NCBI GenBank assembly: GCA_016490735.1
Contig: JAEMWC010000239.1
Coordinates: forward strand, 231,001-295,000
DNA from: Pachyseris speciosa
Lineage: Eukaryota; Cnidaria; Anthozoa; Scleractinia; Pachyseridae
Direction: 5' to 3'
Length of the DNA stretch: 64,000 nt
Below the pieces are notes generated by a model. It searched no databases. It saw only the letters and a list, made by a program, of their open reading frames with translations, and was not told where the DNA came from. Position 1 is the stretch's first letter; every line of letters starts with the position of its first letter. Below are positions 1-11,644 of this stretch, in pieces. The translations under genes and the position numbers were made by a program.

Positions 1-1116
1 GGACACCTGTAATAATAAAGTGAGTGCAGACATCAAAATAAAATTTATTTTTAATTGGCCATTTCTTTCATTTAAAGGAGCACTGTCAATGATTTTTTTT
101 GTTGTTGGAAATTAACAAAGCAATAAAAGAATTTGTAAAAATGTAACTGAAAAGAAATGGCTCAGAACAGTTTTGAACTGGTAATTTTAGCACTTTAAAA
201 CTATGCAAACTTGTGACAGGTTATTGAAAGCCAAGATTGAATAAGAGCCCATCTTGAAAATGATGGGCAGATTATTTTAAGTTTTTTCCTTTTATCGTGG
301 ATAGAACATCTAAAAACTGAATTTGATGCATTTCCCAAATGAAATTTTCTCTGTATCTTCCCCCCTCTCCCCCTTTTTGAAGGTGTGCATGAACAAGGTC
401 TACTTCAAGCAAAACAAGAGATATTGTTCACTAAAAAAAATAACCTTTAAATTTTTGTAGACTACTCTGAAGAGTTTATGTTGATTTCAGAATGCTACTG
501 TATGTCCAAATATTGCACAATTTTCACAAAACCTATTAAGCAGACATTCTCTATTAAGCAGACACTTGCAAAAGTCTTGAGGGTGTCTGTTTAAAAAAGA
601 GGGGTTTCACTGTACAGCTAACTCATAATGAGAATCAGTTGTTGGTCCATTCAGAAAATTATTATACACTTGTTGGTTTACAAGCTTGAAGTGGGACATT
701 GTGGTTTTACATACACATGTTAAACTAAGTTCAGTGAACACTGCTACAAGTCCATGGTACAAGACTTATACATGTCAACAAATGTAATGCTACATCTGTA
801 GACTTGAAATATCCAGGTCAACACAATTTTACTTTAGTCCAACTTGCATTGTATTCATTTTCTTAAAACAGAACAATTTGTAAACTAATCACTTGTAAGA
901 TTTGCCATCCAGGTTGAAGAAATTGCATTCCCACTTACTCTTAACATGAAGTTATGACTTGACATGTGAATTACCACATGCAGAACCTTAAGAAATTGAA
1001 GCAAATATATCAGTTGTACTGACTAGGCCTCTTGGTCTTATGTACCAAGCTATAATTATAATAATAGTAATTAGTTGTTATTAACTTCCTCCACTTTTGA
1101 ACTATTTTTATACTAG
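1..1116. other. intron-like sequence, no gene seen
   Basis: AT-rich sequence with no convincing coding segment on either strand. It ends in a pyrimidine-rich acceptor just before position 1117, so most of it is probably the intron upstream of the plus-strand exon at 1117-1551. Around 530-615 there is a short repeated phrase (attaagcagaca) of a kind common in dispersed repeats. Confidence 0.5.
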
Positions 1117-1551
1117 AGCGCTACAATAAAAGATGGGGAGCGTCCTATCAAAACTGGAACATCGGCAGATGAGATCAAACAGAGGATTCTTGGTGAAACA
1201 GCTGACATGTTCACCACAGCGAAAAGAGTCTACACAAGTTTCTCCTCAATTCGTCGTCCATCCCCTGCTTTTGTTATGGAGCAATTTCAGGCCTTAGAGA
1301 ATGAAGGTCTTGGGGCAGTGAGGAATATTCACCGCTCCACTGTCTTTTTCAAGAAAGTTCCTGAAACCTTCCACCATGAGGAATATAAACTTGGAAAGCA
1401 TAACATCACCTTTCAAGTATACAAACAAATGTTTGAAACCACAGATGCATTTTACGATGATGACCAACGGATGGACCTGGTAAGGAGGTACCCATGGACG
1501 GAGGATGCCCAGCGATTCAATTACATCCAAGTTTGTGAAGCAAACGAATAG
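1117..1551 (+). CDS. last exon of an unrecognised protein-coding gene (partial)
   Basis: An open frame runs from a splice acceptor (…tatactag, exon from 1117) to a TAG stop at 1549-1551, about 144 codons. The in-frame ATG at 1207 is internal, because coding-like sequence continues upstream to the acceptor. The peptide is hydrophilic and compact, with a stretch around 1270-1380 (FVMEQFQALENEGLGAV… then TVFFKKVPETF) that looks like a helical or winged-helix-like segment. I do not recognise the family. It has no transmembrane segment or zinc-ligand cluster. Upstream exons must lie outside the window, since 1-1116 shows none. AT-rich 3' sequence follows. Confidence 0.55.
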   Translation, partial: SATIKDGERPIKTGTSADEIKQRILGETADMFTTAKRVYTSFSSIRRPSPAFVMEQFQALENEGLGAVRNIHRSTVFFKKVPETFHHEEYKLGKHNITFQVYKQMFETTDAFYDDDQRMDLVRRYPWTEDAQRFNYIQVCEANE

Positions 1552-4545
1552 ACCAGTTAAGTGGTAGCCTCCTAAGTAGAAGTTCTGAGGGCTTTGTCAT
1601 GTGTCCAATACCCCCTGAAAATCTCTCTTGAAACGACAGGGAACCAATACTATGTGTGTCCAGGTTTTGCTTTATGTTGTATCTTCTGCATTATAAACTA
1701 TTTGTATGTGGTTGTTGCTATACTTTTCCTAACTGACCCTTTGTTTCATTTTTTGGCAAACTTGGTGGGTTGGGAATGTGACAAAGCCCTAGAAACGTCA
1801 TGGCCATTATCAAAAAGCAAACAGGTTCTGGGAACAGTGGGCTAAATCTTAGTAAATTGTATTTACTGTAAAGCTACAGTATCTGTCATTAGACTGCAGA
1901 GCCCTGTAAGTCTTGGTAAAACCTACCGGTACTGTGCAGGTTTGACCATCAATACACAATTTCATTGTATGAAGCAAGCATATGGCTATTTTGGTCATTT
2001 TTAAGGCATTGTCCAAATTTACAATTATTACTGGTAATTTAAGTAGAATTTTTTATAGTTTTGTTTATAATATTAATAATTATGTTAACATTATTAATTA
2101 TAACATTATCAATAGGTACTAATTTCATTATTTCAAATTATGGGGTGTTGGGCTAAACAAATTGCCCCACTGCTTAAATTCTATTAGCCATAGGGTTTAT
2201 TACATATTTTTACAGTTGTATGGTACAGTAAAAGCCTGCAAGTAAGAGCCAACGTTGTCACATGTTAGGCTAAACAGGTTCTGTCATTAGCACAAAGTTA
2301 GGATATTTGGGTTCTTATGAAATTGGATTTTTTTTTGTGAAGAACAAAGAACACTGTAGCAAATAGCTGTCTTTTGCCATTCTGAGATCTGCATACCAAG
2401 TAAGCATTTATGTAGAAATGGTTGTAATTGCACTGGAGTGGTAAGGCACTTACATTCTTCTCAGAGCATCCAATGTGTACATGTTTTCTATACAAGATTT
2501 TAGAAAACGAGAACCAGTTTTGAATTTTAGACTGAACCTGGCAAATTTTAGCCTATTACATGTACTAAGTTCTTAAAAACAAAGTTCTTACTTGCAATTT
2601 TATACTGTCTGTTTTATAGTGTACACCTCATCCTTGAATGCTTATATGAATGGTTTTGTTTTTTCATATACAAGTCAAGGTTGAAACTAGAAAAATGTTT
2701 TACAAATCTTTTAATGTTGTGGTCCAAGTGTCCACGGGTAAATGTATTATTTAGGAGTGTTGAGGTTCCTGTTAAGAAACAATAAAATATGATAATCAGA
2801 AATGGATCTCTCTCATATGCATTAAATCACAGGATGATAAGAAAAAGTAAAAGATGCAATGAAACTGTCCATAATATCATTATTTTGTAGAGTAAAAAGA
2901 GAGAGATTTTCAAATTTTATATCATTACAAAATATTACTGATTTTTATAGTAATTACTATTATAATGCATCCAGAGGAAAGAGATGTTGGTTGAAGAAAA
3001 TTTGATATTTATGATCCAAGTATCCAAGGTGAAAATGCCTTATTTATCAATTTTGAAAGGTTCCTGTTAAAACAAAAGTTATGATCACTTTCCAAAATAT
3101 TGTTTATGTGTGAAATAAGATCAGATGTCTTAAATTTTTTTATGAATTTTTATATCATTTCCAAGTATTACATATAACTATAAAAAATTGTATGGTACAT
3201 GCAGGAGACAGGTGCTTGTTGAGGTGAACCACTCAAGATTTTAATTTCCAGCTACATTGTATCTATTTATGTTCAGCATCTATTTTGTATAATTACATGT
3301 TTGAAATTAATGACTTGCAAATAAATTATTAACAAATATAGAAACGTTATGTGGCAATCTTTTTTTTCATTTATCCACTTATAAGACCAACCTGAAGTTC
3401 ATGTTAAATAATTATCAAGATTTCTTATGTGTCCTCCCAAGTTTCATTTCATACTAGGTATTTTGGTTCTTTCCCCACTGCTGAAGAGTGTTACAGTTTG
3501 TAATGATAATCCAGGAAACGTTACCCTTAAAATTCTTTAGCTTCTGGATTTCCCACCCTGTTCAAGATAGAATCTCATATGTGTCTGCATGTATGTGTGT
3601 GTGCAAGTGAGGGACGGTGCCCCTAGGTAGTATAGTTTCCCTTCTCCTTTGTATTACTGCAGTTTTTTTACCAGCAAGGGAGAGAACCCCTGGGGGGTAG
3701 GGTTATTCTACCTTTAAGGTAGGGAAACCCTACATGGTAGGGACAAGATATGTTTAGATTGGCCCATGTAAAACAAAAATTTAGGGTAAATCCTATATAG
3801 GGGAAAGGACTATAAAAGCCATAAAAGATCTATTTATTGCCTACAAAACATGTAAAATGGCAGTATCTTCAATTTTAGCCTGGTAAAGCCTGTTGTCTCC
3901 TGAAAGGAAATTGAGCTCGGTCTATGAAACATCAACTGACTTAAATGTTCATAGCTTGTGGGAAAGAAACATCATTTCAGAGTGATGATATCGAACATTT
4001 GTTGAAGACCAAACACATCACAGCATACCTATGTGGGTGGAGGTTGGAAGGGCTACTGCAAACAATACTGTATTAACTGTATTTGTTTTGCACTTAACAA
4101 CATGAGCAGTCAGCAGATTTTGATAACAGCCAGTTAGAGAAAAGAACGCTGCATCCTACCAAAGAGCAAATGAGGAGGTAACAACATGCCCTTTTAATTC
4201 TCTTCCACTAAAGAAAAATTATACAGGAGTCTGTTAACAAACCTGCCTGGAAATGCACTGGAGAAACACCTGGACAGATCAGATAACTTTGGATTTATGA
4301 ACAGAATTGGTAAAACAAATTTCATCTTGTAAGATGTGAACATGATCTATAGCGGTTACTGTTACAAGAAATCCTTGATTAAAATGAATGACAACTTTAT
4401 TTCTTAAATTGCAATGACTACAACAAAACCCAATAATCAAATGTCTTGGTGTACACTTCACTTAGGGAATATTTTTTAACAGCTTTAAATGAATTAAACA
4501 AATGTAATGAGAAAAGTCTTGTTAACCATCAAATCAAAAAACACA
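1552..4545. other. 3' UTR and intergenic sequence, nothing recognisable
   Basis: The first several hundred bases are probably the 3' UTR of the exon ending at 1551. The rest is AT-rich with no supported coding region. The short open frames at 1594-1845, 2298-2495 and 4279-4461 have no domain signal. Confidence 0.5.
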
Positions 4546-4549
4546 TTAA

Positions 4550-4993
4550 AGTGCCTATGAAGCGAAATTTGTTTCTCACTAATTTTAAAGTTTAATCCAT
4601 AAAACTCAACATTCCAAAATTTGAGGTGCTCTTGATTAAAATCGGCGATTATACAAGCGTTTAAAATTGGGCTATTTTGCCCTCAAAAATGGCATTTGAA
4701 TCGCGCGGCCAAAAAGACACTTGACAATAGCTGTGACGTAATTTTGACGTAATTTTGGGGACAAGTATTCCAACTATTTCACTATAATTCATAAGCGCAA
4801 ACACATTTTTGTACCCAAAATGACGTCACATCACGTCCCAGACCCCTGACCATTTCTAAAGGCAAAATAGCCCAACTTCAAACTCTCTTCTAATCAACAA
4901 TTTTAATCACAAGCACCCCAAATTTTGAGATTCTTGCGTTTTTAGGGGTAAACTTTAAAATTAGCAAGAAACAAATTTCGCTTCATAGGCACT
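4550..4993. mobile_element. TTAA-flanked MITE with long inverted repeats
   Basis: The two ends are inverted copies of each other for about 45 bp: the left begins AGTGCCTATGAAGCGAAAT and the right is its reverse complement, ending TTCATAGGCACT. Both ends abut TTAA (4546-4549 and 4994-4997), the target duplication expected of piggyBac/Kolobok-type elements. Length is 444 bp with no coding capacity. The terminal 12 bp recur at 8968-8979, the far end of the neighbouring THAP transposon, so this may be a deletion derivative of it or its left terminal region. Confidence 0.75.
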
Positions 4994-5171
4994 TTAACTT
5001 CTGCCCTCGGTAATTACCATTATTCATAATTACCATTATTCAAGTTGGTCACAAGGCAACAATGCCCCAGACTTATGAATATATAAAACACAACTGGGGG
5101 TTATTTTTTATCGCAAACATTATGTACACATTTCTTGAGGGCAACCTAGAGAAGTGTTGATCGTTTTGTAG

Positions 5172-8100
5172 TCACTTATCCCAATTTTTTCTTATCTCCT
5201 GTCTAAGCATTACAGAGAAAAGCTCTCTTTCCCTTATCATTCTGTCCACCAACCTCTTCACTTTGTCCAGCGGAGGAGTGGTTATGAACCCAGCAGTTTT
5301 GAGAACCTCTTTAAAGAGTTTATAAACAGTTTCATAGTCAGGAGTGTCACCTTCTTGAGACTGTGTTGAAATGCCACTCACAATCTGTTGAAGGACAAAA
5401 ACTTCAAAGTCCTCTAGCTTTTCAGGTGCAAGTGGTTCATTCTTTCTCTCTAGATACTCCACTGAAGTTGCTGGAAGATCATCATGTCTCCTCCGTTTTC
5501 GGACCTGCCTGTCTTTATCCCCTGCTTTTTTTGGCCCATATGGGTTTGCACAGTTAACGCACCTGCACGAAGGGTGGCATCCTTGCAACTGCTGAAAACA
5601 CTTGCATCTCGACCCATAGGTACTGCAAAATGTCCTTTCTTTGTCTTTTGCGCCTCCACGACCACATGAACATGACTGTGTTTTTAGTGTGTCTTGACAG
5701 GACGGTGTCTTTGTAGCAAATACAGGATCATAGTGCCCTTTACCTGACTGGTTAAAAGCCACATATATGGGTACAACAGTTAATGGGGAATTTCTTGGCA
5801 GCAGAGGTATGATTGGGTAACTGTCAATAGATGAAAATACAACTATTGGTAAATGTAACACATTGGTCAGTGAAAGCAACACACAGTTTCCAAGTTCACA
5901 GTCAAAGATGCCTGGCTCCAAGAATGTACGTGCAGTATCTTCAAATGAAGACTTTTCAGAACTAGTTAGAAAAGCTGCATATTCCCCACTGTTGTCTCCA
6001 AGCCATTCTTTGACCACCAACTCTCTCAGTAGAATGTTTCGTGTGGAAAGATCTTGGTTTTTGTGTATGTTTAGAGACTGTAAATGTTGCAATACTACAT
6101 TGTCATTTCCTTCAATTATCTTATCGAGTCCTAACGAAATTGAAGTGAAGCAGCAGTCACCATCACCAGGAACAGACATGCGTTCAAAACCAAGATTCGA
6201 AACAATCTCATCAAGTTTTTTCTCGCTTGCACAGTATTCACTTTGTCCATAACAGTCAGTATGGGAAAAAAGAAGGAGCATGGAGGGAGCATTAATCCAG
6301 GAATGTTTGTTCGCAAGAAGTGGACTTTGCTCTTTTGAAAAACTGTGGGATGCAATGCTGGCCATAGTGAATGCTCTGTCTATAATGCTTTCCTGAGATT
6401 GCAAAGTGACATCTACACTGTCTTCGTCTGAATCAGATTCACAACTAGCAACATTTTCTTCTCCAAGCTCAATGTCAAGGTTGCCACTTGCTACATTTAA
6501 GCATTGACTTTCATCTACAATGGCTGACAAACAAGGGATATTATTTCCTATACCAAACTTCTCAGATGAACGAACTTTCCCTGATGCAAGGAAGGTGTGG
6601 AACCACTGGCTCAATGAACTGCATATTCTGTGTTCACGTCCCTTTTCTTTCATGTCACAAACATTTAGTTTATAAAACACAGTAGTAAGCAGTGCAACTG
6701 CTAAAGCAACACCAATGCGGTCTTTTTTAAGCCACTTACGCAACCTCTTGTGAATATTCTCATTCCGGTTTGTTCCTACTCCAGGTGGAATACCAGATAA
6801 ACACCCCAGTTTAACATGCTTCATTATGTTTGATATCTCAGCAACTGCTTTGTCTGGTAGTACTTTCATATCATTCAACAGCTCGGCAGACCACTTGTTC
6901 AAAAATTCCTGCAAGCTTTTTTCCATTTTATCTGGTGGTGGTGTTGGTTTCCTTCTTGTCTGCCCAAAATCATTTTCATCTCGAAAACATAATCTTAATT
7001 CCTTGATCATGACATGTCTAATTTCTCGAAGCTCAGCTGTTACTCCCTTCCTTGGTATCTTATCTAAGATTCTTTTTAGTGCATGGAACAAATCAAGTTT
7101 TATAGGGATGCTACACCCAAATATGGTTTTAATCTTCTTCTTCACTGTGCAGCAGTTGTCAATAATAATACCTTTCAACTCTTGTTGAGCAATTTCATGT
7201 CTTTGTTTCAAGCCAACAAGAAGAGACTGTACTGTATCAATAGAAGTACCTCTTGTGAGCTGCCATGCAAGTACATTGTTCTTTTCATTCATAACAATGA
7301 ACACAGCATTGTATAACTTTACCCAATGTCTGTTCTTCCAGTAGCCAATGTTGGCAGACACTTTAAATGTGTGGTCTGCAGAAAGCCAAGTGCCATATTG
7401 ATTTGCCATGTGCTGGGTGTACATATCCTCGCATTCAATGAAAGTACGAAGAAATGCTCTTGTGATCAGCATCCTTCCAATGAAATCTTTGGAGGGATTG
7501 AAAAGTTTGAAATTACCTCGTACACCATTACCTATTTTATGCCGTGAATAGTAGAGGTGGGCTCTGCTGTTGTGCTGACAGCTATGCAAATTAAGAAGCA
7601 TATTCTCAATGTCCTGGATGCAAAGCCCGGCTTGGACGCTGCTTGAAATAAAATCGTAAAGTTCCTTTGTGATACCAGACTTATGGAAGAGAATAAATGG
7701 GATTCTAATACCCGCTTTACAGACCGTTTCAAGTAAGGCAGGATCATGTGCAATGACTTGGTGATGGTTTGCACACAGATATACACAAGAAACCAGAAGT
7801 ACTTTCTCTTGGATAGAGAATAAAACACGAGGCACTGAATGGGCGTTTGTTCCATCGCTCCACCTCCACATTCGGAGAGATGACTGGCAATAATGGCAAG
7901 CCAGATCACATTCTGTTTGTTCCAACGGATTCCACAGTATAACCGGTGGGATGGTGTAAGCTTCTGGGTCATCCACGTGATTAATCTCGCCCAAGGGATA
8001 GTACACATTACTGAAACAATGTTTGGTAGGCGATGATTTCAAAGACGCAATGCAACTTTTTACGAAGTCCAACCACGTTTTCGGAAGATTTGATGGATAG

Positions 8101-8174
8101 ACTAACGGCAAAGTAATACTTAAAAGAACTATAAAAAGACTTACACGACAAAGGATGTGAACAGCGAACGCCAT
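5172..8174 (-). CDS. transposase main exon: Cys/His cluster, DDE-like core, OTU protease domain, CXC domain
   Basis: Long minus-strand frame, about 1,000 codons from the ATG at 8174. Order of parts: a Cys/His cluster (7,770-7,910; C-x4-C-x2-C then C-x3-C…HH); a DDE-like transposase core with LSADHTFKV (~7,370), IIIDNCC (~7,160) and a TNRNENIHKRLR motif (~6,760); an OTU-type cysteine protease domain with PGDGDCCF (Asp/Cys, ~6,155) and a distal GHYDPVF histidine (~5,730); and a C-terminal tesmin/TSO1-like cysteine-rich segment (5,545-5,700) followed by basic residues. The hydrophobic first ~25 residues look like a signal peptide, but more likely this part is intronic and the exon starts at the acceptor near 8101. 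The frame is intact, so the element may be recent. It sits inside TTAA-flanked ends and presumably acts in the nucleus. Confidence 0.75.
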   Translation of the reverse strand: MAFAVHILCRVSLFIVLLSITLPLVYPSNLPKTWLDFVKSCIASLKSSPTKHCFSNVYYPLGEINHVDDPEAYTIPPVILWNPLEQTECDLACHYCQSSLRMWRWSDGTNAHSVPRVLFSIQEKVLLVSCVYLCANHHQVIAHDPALLETVCKAGIRIPFILFHKSGITKELYDFISSSVQAGLCIQDIENMLLNLHSCQHNSRAHLYYSRHKIGNGVRGNFKLFNPSKDFIGRMLITRAFLRTFIECEDMYTQHMANQYGTWLSADHTFKVSANIGYWKNRHWVKLYNAVFIVMNEKNNVLAWQLTRGTSIDTVQSLLVGLKQRHEIAQQELKGIIIDNCCTVKKKIKTIFGCSIPIKLDLFHALKRILDKIPRKGVTAELREIRHVMIKELRLCFRDENDFGQTRRKPTPPPDKMEKSLQEFLNKWSAELLNDMKVLPDKAVAEISNIMKHVKLGCLSGIPPGVGTNRNENIHKRLRKWLKKDRIGVALAVALLTTVFYKLNVCDMKEKGREHRICSSLSQWFHTFLASGKVRSSEKFGIGNNIPCLSAIVDESQCLNVASGNLDIELGEENVASCESDSDEDSVDVTLQSQESIIDRAFTMASIASHSFSKEQSPLLANKHSWINAPSMLLLFSHTDCYGQSEYCASEKKLDEIVSNLGFERMSVPGDGDCCFTSISLGLDKIIEGNDNVVLQHLQSLNIHKNQDLSTRNILLRELVVKEWLGDNSGEYAAFLTSSEKSSFEDTARTFLEPGIFDCELGNCVLLSLTNVLHLPIVVFSSIDSYPIIPLLPRNSPLTVVPIYVAFNQSGKGHYDPVFATKTPSCQDTLKTQSCSCGRGGAKDKERTFCSTYGSRCKCFQQLQGCHPSCRCVNCANPYGPKKAGDKDRQVRKRRRHDDLPATSVEYLERKNEPLAPEKLEDFEVFVLQQIVSGISTQSQEGDTPDYETVYKLFKEVLKTAGFITTPPLDKVKRLVDRMIRERELFSVMLRQEIRKNWDK

Positions 8175-8251
8175 TTTGAGATTTTCGTGCAACTGCAAAT
8201 TGACAAGTCAGCGGAGACATTAGACGTGTCAAGTATGTATATTTCGTGTGT

Positions 8252-8470
8252 CCATCGAACCAACGAACCATCGATCCAACGAACCATCGATCCAACGAAC
8301 CAGCGAACCATCGATCCAACGAACCATCGATCCAACGGATCATCGATCCAACGAACCATCGATCCAACGAACCAACGAACCATCGAGCCAGCGAACCATC
8401 GATCCTACGAACCATTGGACCAGCGTAACATTGATCTAACAAGCCATCGATTAGAACTACTGAAGCCACT
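8252..8470. repeat. minisatellite with an 8-bp degenerate unit
   Basis: About 27 head-to-tail copies of an 8-bp unit alternating between CGATCCAA, CGAACCAT and CGAACCAA, with more decay toward 8430-8470. It lies between the THAP exon and the main transposase exon, so it is intronic. Because 8 is not a multiple of 3, it gives apparently open frames in several registers; these are artefacts. Confidence 0.9.
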
Positions 8471-8565
8471 GAGCCATCGACCAATGATTAATAAACTATC
8501 CAATCCACACTTCTTCCTGTTTTCTATCACCCGTGACGTCACCGGTGACTTGGTACATGGTGCAC

Positions 8566-8759
8566 CTGCCCTTCTTCGGGGTGAAATCTTTTCGATGAAG
8601 GCGGACAAATCGAGTCCATTCATCCCGAAAATTTTCTTGAGGGTGAAAGTAATGCATTGGAATTCCTGGTGATCCAGTCTTGTTGCCACAATTTGCAAGA
8701 TTTGCTCCACCAGCAGAGCAATAGTTAATGCAACCTTTCTTTCTTCCCTTCTCCGCCAT
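8566..8759 (-). CDS. THAP-type zinc finger exon of the transposon
   Basis: The ATG at 8759 opens a frame with the first half of a THAP (C2CH) DNA-binding domain: KGCINYCSAGG…NCGN, then IPMHYF, a Trp in DEWTRFVR, and DFTPKK. A donor (CAG|GTGCAC) lies at 8566/8565. The second Cys/His pair is not in this exon and would have to come from a following exon, which I could not place with confidence. THAP domains commonly supply terminal-repeat binding in P- and Kolobok-type transposases. The exon is about 220 bp from the right end of the element, as expected for a transposase N-terminus. Confidence 0.65.
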
Positions 8760-9514
8760 GAAGCTGATATCTGTGGAACCACCAAGTACGTCAATTCCGG
8801 TGTAATCTGATTGTTTGACCGAGCGCAAGATGGAGACACTCGAAATCGGTCAAATGCAAACTTTCAGGCCAGAAAAATCTTACATGGAGAGGGTTTCGGG
8901 CGTTTCAAACCGGGTTTTTGGTTTATTAACGACGTAAACAAACATATAAACCAAACTTGTTTTTTATTTCATAGGCACTTTAAGATGAAAATGCTCTTAT
9001 AATCAGGCTTCAGATGGACATTCTAAAAGTTATGCAACACCTTTTAATTAACACAAGCAGTATCTCTTTTCTACGTCAAGGATTGCCAATCAAGAAACGA
9101 CTGGCAGCGGAAAAAATTATGAGTGGAAGATCAAGCGACCCAACTCAAGCGTAGTTACTTGGGCTCTCTGTTAACAAAACTCGAAGAACAAGCGTAACTG
9201 CATGTGTGTAATCTATCTACACCTATCCTTGAGAAAGTTGGAGGCGCCGCACGGAAAATTTTTACTAATCAGCGGATTTCTTTGGCAGCCAACTCTTCTT
9301 TAACTCGCCGCAGATAATCTGGGTCGGGATATCCAAACCTTTAATTCAAAGGAAAACCAGTATGTCAAGACTTAACTGGACTGATGAGTCAAGAAAAGTG
9401 TTGCTTATAATAAGGAATTCTGATTTGAGATATATTGAAAAAACATCTTGATATCTTGCAAGAGATTTGACTCGTTCTTGTCCGCCATTTTGTACGTGTT
9501 TTTCTGTAATTTTC

Positions 9515-10390
9515 GAGGGTTTGAGGTCAAATCGATCTAGTTATTCCATATAAGGGTTACCATGGAGATCTCGCTGGTCCACAACATCGAAGGCTCTATC
9601 TTTCATGTCACGCTTGTCACGCTAGCTGTCGTTTATTTATAAACGATCACTCGGTACGTACTTAATTTATAAGTGTGTTTTTCGAGCCATTTTCCACCTC
9701 AGAAGCCCTCTTCCTGGCATCGTAAAGCTGGGTTGGTGGGTAGAGCCAATCCTCCGAAAGAAGACAGAGGTGGGAAGCAATTTCACACCAAGTTAGCCAC
9801 CGAAAGGTTTCGATCGAGTCATGGTGAATCACGTAGTGAAGTTGTGTCCCTCGCCATTCTGTAAGTAGATTCCGGGACCTGGCATGGCAATTTTGGCGAG
9901 TTTTGACTTGTAAATAATGCAATCGGTGCAATAGTCTGCCAGCAGGACCGGGTGGCTCGACACGGTTCTAAAAAAATATCTGAAATGGAAATTGGCGGAC
10001 TAACAGCGGGAGTTTTCCAAGTATATCCCAGCATTCCTTTGGGTCAAAGATGCGAACATGTCAAATCAGTGAGAGCAACTGAAATCAAATAGCGGAACAG
10101 ATTGCAAGAAGTTGAGTCGAAGTTTACTGCCAACATAGACTTTTAGCTTGAAGAGGGATTTTTTGTCTTCAAAACTTCAAAACAAAGTTGCTTATTCTTG
10201 GTGTTGTCCTAGAGCGTTTTTTGATTTTGCAACAGAATAAACAGTCATATTCAAGGAAAATCGGTACTTTTAATACGTTTACGGAGTGATTATGTCTAAG
10301 AAACTCAGTATTTGGCCATAATAATGGCTCATTTCAAACATAGTCCGGGATTTGGAAAAATTACAGGTTTTCAAAGCACCGGTCTTCAGC
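9515..10390. repeat. dispersed repeat family R1, copy 1
   Basis: Related sequence is found at 13,205-13,850, 43,450-43,790 and 45,375-46,010. Shared landmarks include GGAGGTCAAATCGACCT-like text near the start, TTGACTTGTAAATAATGC, GGACCGGGTGGCTCGACACG and CATTTCAAACATAGTCCGG near the end. No coding capacity is evident and I see no clear terminal repeats. This copy lies in the intron of the DTC pseudogene. Confidence 0.7.
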
Positions 10391-10475
10391 GACTGGTAAA
10401 TTGTAGAGTCAGACAAGAAAGAGTTACGCACCCACCATTGTAACTATTTGTGAGACCGTATGCAATTTGAACCGT

Positions 10476-10851
10476 CCTCAGAGGTTAGGTGGAGGCTTTT
10501 GGACCAGCCCTTAATTTATTGAGGTTTCTCAGCGTGGGTACGATATTTAAGATCGAAAATGTAGCTTATTCAACGGAGTTGATACGATGGTGTAAATTGG
10601 CCACCGTAAAGAAATCTCTTTACCGTTGCCAATTTGTATTATTAACTCGTCCTTATTAACCGCCCTCAGAGGTTAGGTGGAGGCTTTTGGACCAGCCCTT
10701 AATTTATTGAGGTTTCTCAGCGTGGGTACGATATTTAAGATCGAAAATGTAGCATATCAACGGAGTTCATACGATGGTGTAAATTGGCCACCGTAAAGAA
10801 ATCTCTTTACAGTTGCCAATTTGTATTATTAACTCGGTTGATAAACCAAAT
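10476..10851. repeat. 188-bp tandem duplication in pseudogene intron
   Basis: The block starting CCTCAGAGGTTAGGTGGAGG at 10,476 is repeated with a period of 188 bp from 10,664. The same sequence occurs once in gene A's last intron (about 25,228-25,410), so the duplication is specific to the pseudogene copy. Confidence 0.85.
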
Positions 10852-10934
10852 TTCCGTGAACCACTAACCCACCAACGCAGACCACAGTTTCTTCATAAAC
10901 TAACCCCCTTTGTTACATTAAGCCGATAATCTTA

Positions 10935-11264
<330 letters not shown>

Positions 11265-11277
11265 TTACTTTTCGGTA

Positions 11278-11334
11278 GTTTTGTTTTGTTTTGTTTTTTT
11301 GTTTTTTTGTTTGTTTGTTTGTTTGTTTTTTTAC
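11278..11334. repeat. (GTTTT/GTTT)n simple repeat
   Basis: T-rich low-complexity run with repeated gttt/gtttt units just upstream of the pseudogene's DTC exon on its coding strand. Confidence 0.85.
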
Positions 11335-11612
11335 TTTTAATATCTATTAATTAGCTTGTCAGAAATTACCTCATATGTCTGCGCCATTACATTTTGGTGC
11401 TTGAGCAAGGCTTCTTTAATTGTCATAAACCCAGCAAACCCTTGTCGCTTATCTAAAAACCCTGTGGCTTGGTTTTATTTTTCAAATCTCTCTCACGCAG
11501 ATGTTTTCCACAAGTTATGTATTCGATAGTTACTGAGGCCGGCAGCACCTTATGCAAGATATACATATTGCTGTCGGCCGAAGTAACTATCTAACATATT
11601 TACTATTCAATA

Positions 11613-11644
<32 letters not shown>

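Larger units (their letters stand above)
4550..8979 (-). mobile_element. probable autonomous TTAA-type DNA transposon (THAP-DDE-OTU-CXC), Kolobok-like
   Basis: A 12-bp terminal inverted repeat AGTGCCTATGAA (4550-4561) has its exact reverse complement at 8968-8979, and both ends are flanked by TTAA (4546-4549 and 8980-8983). Inside, on the minus strand, are a THAP-type zinc-finger exon (8759-8566) and a 1,000-residue transposase frame (8174-5172). THAP plus TTAA target duplications are characteristic of the Kolobok superfamily, so I infer that family; the catalytic domain itself was not matched. The left end also serves a 444-bp MITE, so the true left boundary is less certain than the right one. 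Confidence 0.6.

Noticed and set aside
8102..8174. Signal peptide at the start of the transposase frame
   Set aside because: The hydrophobic stretch lies upstream of a good splice acceptor near 8,101 and a THAP exon precedes it, so it is more likely intron read through.
8252..8470. CRISPR-like array
   Set aside because: Units are only 8 bp with no spacers, in an animal-type genome; it is a minisatellite.
8157..8484. Several open frames with Asn-His-Arg-Ser or Asp-Gly-Ser repeats on both strands
   Set aside because: Produced by the 8-bp tandem repeat in different registers; not genes.
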